From: Streptomyces griseoruber
GTDB lineage: Bacteria > Actinomycetota > Actinomycetes > Streptomycetales > Streptomycetaceae
Assembly: GCF_001514205.1 (NCBI RefSeq)
Contig: NZ_KQ948769.1
Span: 1,206-65,205, forward strand
DNA length: 64,000 nt
Reading direction: 5' to 3'
How positions within the stretch are numbered: the stretch's first letter is position 1; every line of letters begins with the position of its first letter. Positions 59,389 to 64,000 of this stretch are shown piece by piece. Position numbers and translations under genes: made by a program. Below the pieces are notes generated by a model. That model was not told the origin of the DNA. It saw only the letters and a program-made list of their open reading frames with translations, and made no database searches.

Positions 59389-61740
59389 TTGACCAGTAGA
59401 TCCTGGACGTTCAGAACGGCCGCGACGGTCGTCGCCCTTGCGGCGGCCTCGACGACGTTCACGACGTTCGCCGTGGCGCAGGCCGCCGAGGGAAGTGCGG
59501 CTGGTGCGGCGGCGGTGGACCGGCAGGACCCGCAGCCGGCCAAGGCCAAGGAGCACGACTTCGACGGCCCGCTCAGCAAGACCCAGGATGCCCAGCGCGA
59601 GGAGGCCCTCAAGCAGGTCATATCCGGCGAGGCCACCGTCAAGGACCGCAACGGCTCCAAGGTGGTCAAGCTCGACAGCCGCAAGGGCGACAGCAAGTAC
59701 GTCGAACTGGGCCGCGAGAAGACCGACAAGATCTTCACGATCCTGGTCGAGTTCGGCGACCAGGTCGACCCCCGCTACGGCGGCACCACCGGCCCGCTGC
59801 ACAACCAGATAGCCGCGCCGGACCGCACGAAGGACAACTCCACGGCCTGGCAGGCGGACTACAACCAGGCGCACTTCCAGGAGCTGTACTTCGGCACCGG
59901 GAAGAAGACCGAGTCGCTGAAGAAGTACTACGAGAAGCAGTCCTCGGGCCGCTACTCGGTCGACGGCGAGGTCACGGACTGGGTCAAGGTCCCCTACAAC
60001 GAGGCCCGTTACGGCTCCAACGACGCCTCGACCGGCGCCTGGTACGCGGTCCAGGACGGCGTCAACGCCTGGGTCGCCCAGCGTGAGGCCGCCGGTGACA
60101 CGGCCGCCGAGATCAAGGCGGAGCTGGCCGAGTTCGACCAGTGGGACCGCTACGACTACGACGGCGACGGCAACTTCAACGAGCCCGACGGCTACATCGA
60201 CCACTTCCAGATCGTGCACGCCGGCGAGGACGAGTCCGCGGGCGGCGGCGCGCAGGGCGCGGACGCCATCTGGGCCCACCGCTGGTACGCCTTCGGTACC
60301 GACGCCGGCTCCACCGGCCCGGACACCAACAAGCTCGGCGGCACCCAGATCGGCGACACCGGCATCTGGGTCGGCGACTACACCATCCAGCCGGAGAACG
60401 GCGGCCTGGGCGTGTTCGCCCACGAGTACGGCCACGACCTCGGCCTGCCGGACGAGTACGACACCTCCGGCGGCGGCGAGAACTCCACCGGCTTCTGGAC
60501 CCTGATGTCCTCCGGTTCCTGGCTCGGCACCGGCAAGCAGTCCATCGGCGACCTGCCCGGCGACATGAACGCCTGGGACAAGCTCCAGCTGGGCTGGCTG
60601 GACTACGACGTCGCCTTCGCCGGCAAGAAGTCCACCCACAAGCTGGGCGTCGCGGAGTACAACACCAAGAACGCCCAGGCGCTCGTGGTGCAGCTGCCGG
60701 AGAAGACGGTCAGCACCGAGGTCGTCACCCCGGCGCAGGGCTCCACCCAGTGGTGGAGCGGCAGCGGCAACGACCTGCGCAACACGCTGACCCGCACGGT
60801 CGACCTGACCGGCAAGTCCTCCGCCTCGCTGACCCTCGACGGCTGGTGGGACATCGAGCAGGACTACGACTACCTGTACACCGAGGTCTCCACCGACGGC
60901 GGCGCCAGCTACACCCCGATCGACGGCACCCTCGCCGACGGCACCGCCATCCCGCGTGACGGCAGCGACAAGCCCGCCCTCACCGGCACGGTGGCCGCCT
61001 ACCAGAAGCTGACGTTCCCGCTGGACGCCTACGCCGGCAAGCAGATCAGCCTGCGCTTCCGTTACGCCACCGACGGCGGCGTGGCCCAGAAGGGCTTCGC
61101 GGCCGACGAGATCACGGTGACCGCCGACGGCGCGACCCTGTTCTCCGACAACGCGGAGGCGGCGGACGCCGCTTGGACCGCGAACGGGTTCTCCCGCATC
61201 GGCTCGGCCATCACGGACGACTACGCGCAGTACTACATCGCCGAGAACCGCCAGTACGTGTCGTACGACAAGACCCTCAAGGTCGGCCCGTACAACTTCG
61301 GCTTCTCGACGACCCGTCCGGACTGGGTGGAGCACTACGCGTACCAGAACGGTCTGCTGATCTGGAAGTGGGACACCTCGCAGGCGGACGACAACACCAG
61401 CGCCCACCCGGGTGAGGGCCTGATCCTCCCGATCGACTCGCACCCGACCGCCCTGAAGTGGACCGACGGCACCCTGATGCGCAACCGCGTCCAGTCCTTC
61501 GACTCCACCTTCAGCTGGTACCCGACGGACGCGATCACGCTGCACAAGGCGGACGTCGCGACCAGGATCAAGTCGCGTGCGGGCGTCCCGGTCTTCGACG
61601 ACCGCAAGTCGACGTACTACGACGCCACGAACCCGCTCGCCGGTGTCAAGGTCACTGACACCAACACCTCGATCAAGATCGTCAACGAGCCCCGGAGTGG
61701 CTCGACGATCACGGTGAAGGTCGGCCCCTCGGGTAAGTGA
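59389..61740 (+). CDS. Secreted immune inhibitor A-like metalloprotease (M6 family)
   Basis: A 783-residue exported protease. Signal peptide at 1-33 (RTAATVVALAAASTTFTTFA then AQA). The zinc site is H345-E346-Y-G-H349 in FAHEYGHDLGLPDEYD, with the M6 context GLGVFAHEYGHD. The C-terminal part holds beta-rich domains (SASLTLDGWWDIEQDYDYLY) that bind calcium or substrate. TTG start, GGGAGG ten bases upstream. In other species M6 proteases degrade host or insect antibacterial peptides; here it probably supplies peptides. The 59229-59329 repeats suggest strong regulation. Confidence 0.95.
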   Translation: MTSRSWTFRTAATVVALAAASTTFTTFAVAQAAEGSAAGAAAVDRQDPQPAKAKEHDFDGPLSKTQDAQREEALKQVISGEATVKDRNGSKVVKLDSRKGDSKYVELGREKTDKIFTILVEFGDQVDPRYGGTTGPLHNQIAAPDRTKDNSTAWQADYNQAHFQELYFGTGKKTESLKKYYEKQSSGRYSVDGEVTDWVKVPYNEARYGSNDASTGAWYAVQDGVNAWVAQREAAGDTAAEIKAELAEFDQWDRYDYDGDGNFNEPDGYIDHFQIVHAGEDESAGGGAQGADAIWAHRWYAFGTDAGSTGPDTNKLGGTQIGDTGIWVGDYTIQPENGGLGVFAHEYGHDLGLPDEYDTSGGGENSTGFWTLMSSGSWLGTGKQSIGDLPGDMNAWDKLQLGWLDYDVAFAGKKSTHKLGVAEYNTKNAQALVVQLPEKTVSTEVVTPAQGSTQWWSGSGNDLRNTLTRTVDLTGKSSASLTLDGWWDIEQDYDYLYTEVSTDGGASYTPIDGTLADGTAIPRDGSDKPALTGTVAAYQKLTFPLDAYAGKQISLRFRYATDGGVAQKGFAADEITVTADGATLFSDNAEAADAAWTANGFSRIGSAITDDYAQYYIAENRQYVSYDKTLKVGPYNFGFSTTRPDWVEHYAYQNGLLIWKWDTSQADDNTSAHPGEGLILPIDSHPTALKWTDGTLMRNRVQSFDSTFSWYPTDAITLHKADVATRIKSRAGVPVFDDRKSTYYDATNPLAGVKVTDTNTSIKIVNEPRSGSTITVKVGPSGK

Positions 61741-61768
61741 TCTAAGAAACCGCAGGTCAGAAGCGTAT

Positions 61769-61798
61769 CGGCGGCAACCCCTTGGCGGGTTGCCGCCG
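61769..61798 (+). terminator. Terminator after the M6 protease gene
   Basis: A 12-bp stem (CGGCGGCAACCC with GGGTTGCCGCCG) closes a 6-base loop 28 bases after the stop. Confidence 0.85.
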
Positions 61799-61873
61799 GT
61801 CGTGTTTAGGTGCCTCCTGTGACTCCGTTATTGACGCCGATCTCCATACCGACTCGCACGGGGGTGTGACCGC

Positions 61874-62206
61874 ATGGCCGCAGGAGGCTTCTGCAAGCTG
61901 CCGAACGGCAGGGTCGTGGTGGCCCTGAACCTGCCCAGCCCGAGCGCCGCGGACCCGGACGCCGCCGTCCGCTTCCTCGTCCACGCCCAGAACCGGGCGA
62001 GGGCCCTGACCAGGCTCCGCAACCTCGGCCTGCGCGCCGTCTACCTCCGCGGCAACGCGGCCCCACCGACCCCGGACGAGATCACCGCCGTACTCCACCA
62101 CCCGGACGGCCTGATCTGGCGGACGACCCCCGACAACGGTGTCCCGGCGGCGGTCCCGGAACTCTGGAGACCGATCAGAGCACTGCTCCGGGGAGCGGCC
62201 GCCTAG
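61874..62206 (+). CDS. Conserved-looking 110-residue protein of unknown function
   Basis: A small basic cytoplasmic protein with an alpha/beta-like core: LPNGRVVVALNLPSP, VRFLVHAQNRARALTRLRNLG and LRAVYLRGNAAPPTPDEITA. No family is recognised. ATG at 61874; G/C third-position bias is normal. The following gene begins 31 bases later on the same strand, so they may be co-transcribed. Confidence 0.7.
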   Translation: MAAGGFCKLPNGRVVVALNLPSPSAADPDAAVRFLVHAQNRARALTRLRNLGLRAVYLRGNAAPPTPDEITAVLHHPDGLIWRTTPDNGVPAAVPELWRPIRALLRGAAA

Positions 62207-62236
62207 CACCGCCCGGGACCCCGTCGGCGATACTTC

Positions 62237-63094
62237 ATGGCTGTGACAAGCGAAAACACCTCGGCAGCCGGACGGCCCCAGGCCCCTGCCCGGCGTCAGA
62301 TCCGGTCCTGGCAGGAGGCCGAGCACAACGCCGCGGCCTGGATGCGTCACTGGGGGTACGAGGACGCCCGTGCCCGGCCCGGCGGAAGCGACGGCGGGGT
62401 CGACGTGCGGTCGCGCCGGGCGCTGGGGCAGGTCAAGTACCAGGGGGCGGCGGTGGGCCGGCCCGAGCTCCAGCGCCTGTTCGGGGCGCGCGGCCGGGCC
62501 ATGGACAAGGACCTGTTCTTCTTCACGGGCAGCAGTTACGCCGCCACGGCGGTCGCGTACGCCGCCGAGAACGGCATCGCGCTGTTCGTCTACGGCCTGG
62601 ACGGCTCGATGACCGCGGCCAACGCCCCGGCCCGCCGCATCGCCACGACCCCGGCACCGGCCCCCGCGCCGACCCCGGTACGGGCAGCGGCGCCGACATC
62701 ACCCGCGCCCTCCGTGCCGCCCCCCGCCCCGCCCCGGCAGAGCCGCCCCGGTAGCGGCCGGATCGCGATCGGGCTGGTCCTGACCGCCGTGGCCCTGTTC
62801 CTCCCGGGCGGCGAGGCCTTCGACCCCCGTCCGAACCGGACCCTGGTGACGCTGCTGATGCTCGTCGTCCCCGCCGTCCTGATCGTCTCGGGCCTGCGGG
62901 AGACGTCCCGCCGCCGCTACTGGCCGACCGGGCTGGGCCTGTTCCTCCTCGACCTCCCGGTGGGCTGGCTCGGCAACGCCCGGCTGTGGCGCGGCGGCAC
63001 CGCCGACGACCTGCTGCCCGCCACGCTGACCGTCCTGGCCCTCACGGCCGCGACCCTCCTGATCCGCTGGAACAACCGCCCCCGCGTGCCCTAG
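62237..63094 (+). CDS. Mrr-like restriction endonuclease domain fused to membrane segments
   Basis: A 285-residue protein. Residues about 24-125 form an Mrr_cat-type PD-(D/E)XK nuclease: E29 in QEAEHNAA, D56 in GGSDGGVDV, and Q65-V-K67 in LGQVKYQG. A Pro-rich linker at about 130-170 leads to four hydrophobic helices in the C-terminal half. Such membrane-fused Mrr proteins occur in actinobacteria and may guard against foreign or modified DNA. The stop codon overlaps the pncA stop at CTAG 63091-63094. Confidence 0.85.
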   Translation: MAVTSENTSAAGRPQAPARRQIRSWQEAEHNAAAWMRHWGYEDARARPGGSDGGVDVRSRRALGQVKYQGAAVGRPELQRLFGARGRAMDKDLFFFTGSSYAATAVAYAAENGIALFVYGLDGSMTAANAPARRIATTPAPAPAPTPVRAAAPTSPAPSVPPPAPPRQSRPGSGRIAIGLVLTAVALFLPGGEAFDPRPNRTLVTLLMLVVPAVLIVSGLRETSRRRYWPTGLGLFLLDLPVGWLGNARLWRGGTADDLLPATLTVLALTAATLLIRWNNRPRVP

Positions 63095-63678
63095 GCCACG
63101 ACCGGCTTGCCCGTCAGCTCCACCCCGGCCGTCCGCAGCTCCTCGAGCGCCCGTTCGGTGGTCGCCTGGGCCACCCCGGCGGTCAGGTCGAGCAGGACCG
63201 TCGTACGGAACCCCTCGCGGACCGCGTCCAGCGCGGTGGCCCGGACGCAGTGGTCCGTGGCGATCCCGACGACGTCGACCTCGTCGATCTGCCGGGCCCG
63301 CAGCCAGTCGCCCAGCTTGACGCCGTTCTCGTCGGCGCCCTCGAAGCCGCTGTACGCGGCCGCGTAGGCCCCCTTGTCGAAGACGGCGTCGATGCCGCCG
63401 GAGGCCACCGCCGGGGCGAAGTTCGGATGGAAGCCGACGCCCTCGGTGCCGGCGACGCAGTGCGCGGGCCAGGAGCGGACGTAGTCGGGGTTGTCGGCGA
63501 AGTGGCCGCCGGGCGCGATGTGGTGGTCCCGCGTGGCCACGACGTGCCGGTACCCGGCGGGGGCCTGCCCGATCAGCTCGGTGATCGCGGCGGCGACATC
63601 GGCACCCCCGGCCACCGCGAGGCTGCCCCCCTCGCAGAAGTCGTTCTGCACGTCTACGACGATCAAGGCGCGGCGCAT
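63091..63678 (-). CDS. pncA: Nicotinamidase PncA
   Basis: A 195-residue isochorismatase-fold enzyme that deamidates nicotinamide to nicotinate for NAD salvage. The catalytic triad is D9 (VVDVQNDF), K102 (FDKGAYAAAY) and C144 (ATDHCVRATA); D51, H53 and H59 form the metal site. It would activate pyrazinamide. ATG at 63678. It shares a convergent CTAG stop with the Mrr-like gene and lies downstream of pncB, forming a salvage pair. Confidence 0.95.
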   Translation of the reverse strand: MRRALIVVDVQNDFCEGGSLAVAGGADVAAAITELIGQAPAGYRHVVATRDHHIAPGGHFADNPDYVRSWPAHCVAGTEGVGFHPNFAPAVASGGIDAVFDKGAYAAAYSGFEGADENGVKLGDWLRARQIDEVDVVGIATDHCVRATALDAVREGFRTTVLLDLTAGVAQATTERALEELRTAGVELTGKPVVA

Positions 63679-63758
63679 GGTCGGTGTCCTTCGACTGAGA
63701 GGGAAGTCGACTGTCGGGTGAAGTAAGCAAGCCTAGAGATTTTCCGCCCCCGGCAACA

Positions 63759-63779
63759 GGGCCCCGTGCGCAGGGGCCC
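63759..63779 (-). terminator. Hairpin between pncB and pncA
   Basis: GGGCCCC (63759-63765) pairs with GGGGCCC (63773-63779) around a 7-base loop. On the minus strand it lies 16 bases after the pncB stop and 81 before pncA. Confidence 0.5.
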
Positions 63780-63794
63780 GCTGCCTCCGCGGCA

Positions 63795-64000
63795 CTAGCG
63801 CTCCTGGAGATACTCCGTCGCCAGCACCGGCTCTCCCCGGGAGAGCTGGGTGGCGGACAGGGGCAGGTTGGCGAGGGTCGCCGTGTGGCGGTCGCGTACG
63901 GCGTCCAGGGGCTCGCGGCCGACCACGGCGCCGCCCTTGACCAGCTCCACCAGCAGCTGCCGGTCGGCGAGGCCGGCCGGCACCGCGCCGGTGCCGACGA
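63795..64000 (-). CDS. pncB: Nicotinate phosphoribosyltransferase PncB, C-terminal end (5' part outside the window)
   Basis: The last about 68 residues, open to the right edge. The sequence LLVELVKGGAVVGREPLDAV with RDRHTATLANLPLSATQLSR and the terminal YLQER matches the C-terminus of nicotinate phosphoribosyltransferases, which make nicotinate mononucleotide from nicotinate, the step after PncA. The product of pncA feeds this enzyme. Confidence 0.8.
   Translation of the reverse strand, partial: VGTGAVPAGLADRQLLVELVKGGAVVGREPLDAVRDRHTATLANLPLSATQLSRGEPVLATEYLQER

Noticed and set aside
1..64000. CRISPR arrays, prophage or insertion sequences
   Set aside because: No regularly spaced direct repeats with unique spacers, no transposase or phage structural block was seen; the only repeats are short tandem arrays.
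1..64000. Secondary-metabolite gene cluster
   Set aside because: No PKS, NRPS, terpene or RiPP genes are present; hppD is ordinary tyrosine catabolism.

Overview
The window is a gene-dense, very high-GC stretch with strong G/C third-codon preference, frequent GTG and TTG starts, GTGA/ATGA stop-start overlaps and families typical of Streptomyces: an SsgA-like protein, a WhiJ-type regulator trio, a MatB-type deacetylase/glycosyltransferase, the SigU/RsuA pair, NnaR and HelD. It looks like chromosomal core DNA of a Streptomyces species. From memory, unverified by alignment, the gene order resembles roughly SCO2918 to SCO2963 of S. coelicolor read in descending order. No phage, integrase, insertion sequence, CRISPR array or biosynthetic gene cluster was seen.

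Layout. 1-2250: C-terminal part of a polymorphic toxin (HINT pretoxin plus RNase A-like domain) and its immunity gene. 2235-8643: a minus-strand alpha-xyloside operon (binding protein, two permeases, GH31 alpha-xylosidase, LacI regulator) with palindromic operator candidates upstream. 8762-11356: an Rpn-type nuclease gene and a WhiJ-like regulator/DUF397/ATP-binding protein trio. 11292-13717: a divergent MFS/LysR pair. 13875-18301: a mat-like surface polysaccharide operon. 18422-21131: narK and nnaR for nitrate assimilation. 21245-26029: a CGNR protein, sigU-rsuA and helD. 26102-26243: a candidate structured RNA ahead of the malic enzyme gene. 26401-31048: malic enzyme, HU, murA, YqgE and DUF3039. 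31242-38642: an N-acetylhexosaminidase, then a four-gene molybdenum hydroxylase-like operon with odd features. 38650-38979: a decayed P-loop kinase gene. 39106-43057: a tandem SUKH-4-like protein, a secreted nuclease and tRNA-Cys. 43264-47405: an MFS efflux protein, a Doc-type toxin-antitoxin pair and an SF2 helicase. 47823-52824: IclR, a secreted Lon-like protease, ArsR, and an Lrp regulator divergent from hppD with a palindrome between them. 52850-59000: a TPR protein, a GlcD-like oxidase, ssgG, two RDD proteins and a small membrane protein. 59389-64000: a secreted M6 protease, a short unknown protein, an Mrr-like endonuclease fused to membrane segments, and pncA/pncB.

How the genes work together. 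The alpha-xyloside operon imports and hydrolyses xyloglucan-type oligosaccharides and probably borrows its ATPase from elsewhere. NarK imports nitrate and NnaR is the expected regulator. The sigU-rsuA and hppD-lrp pairs are regulator/target modules. The points most worth a second look are the structured RNA before the malic enzyme gene, the molybdenum hydroxylase-like operon whose large subunit has lost its catalytic glutamate, and the toxin/immunity pair at the left edge.
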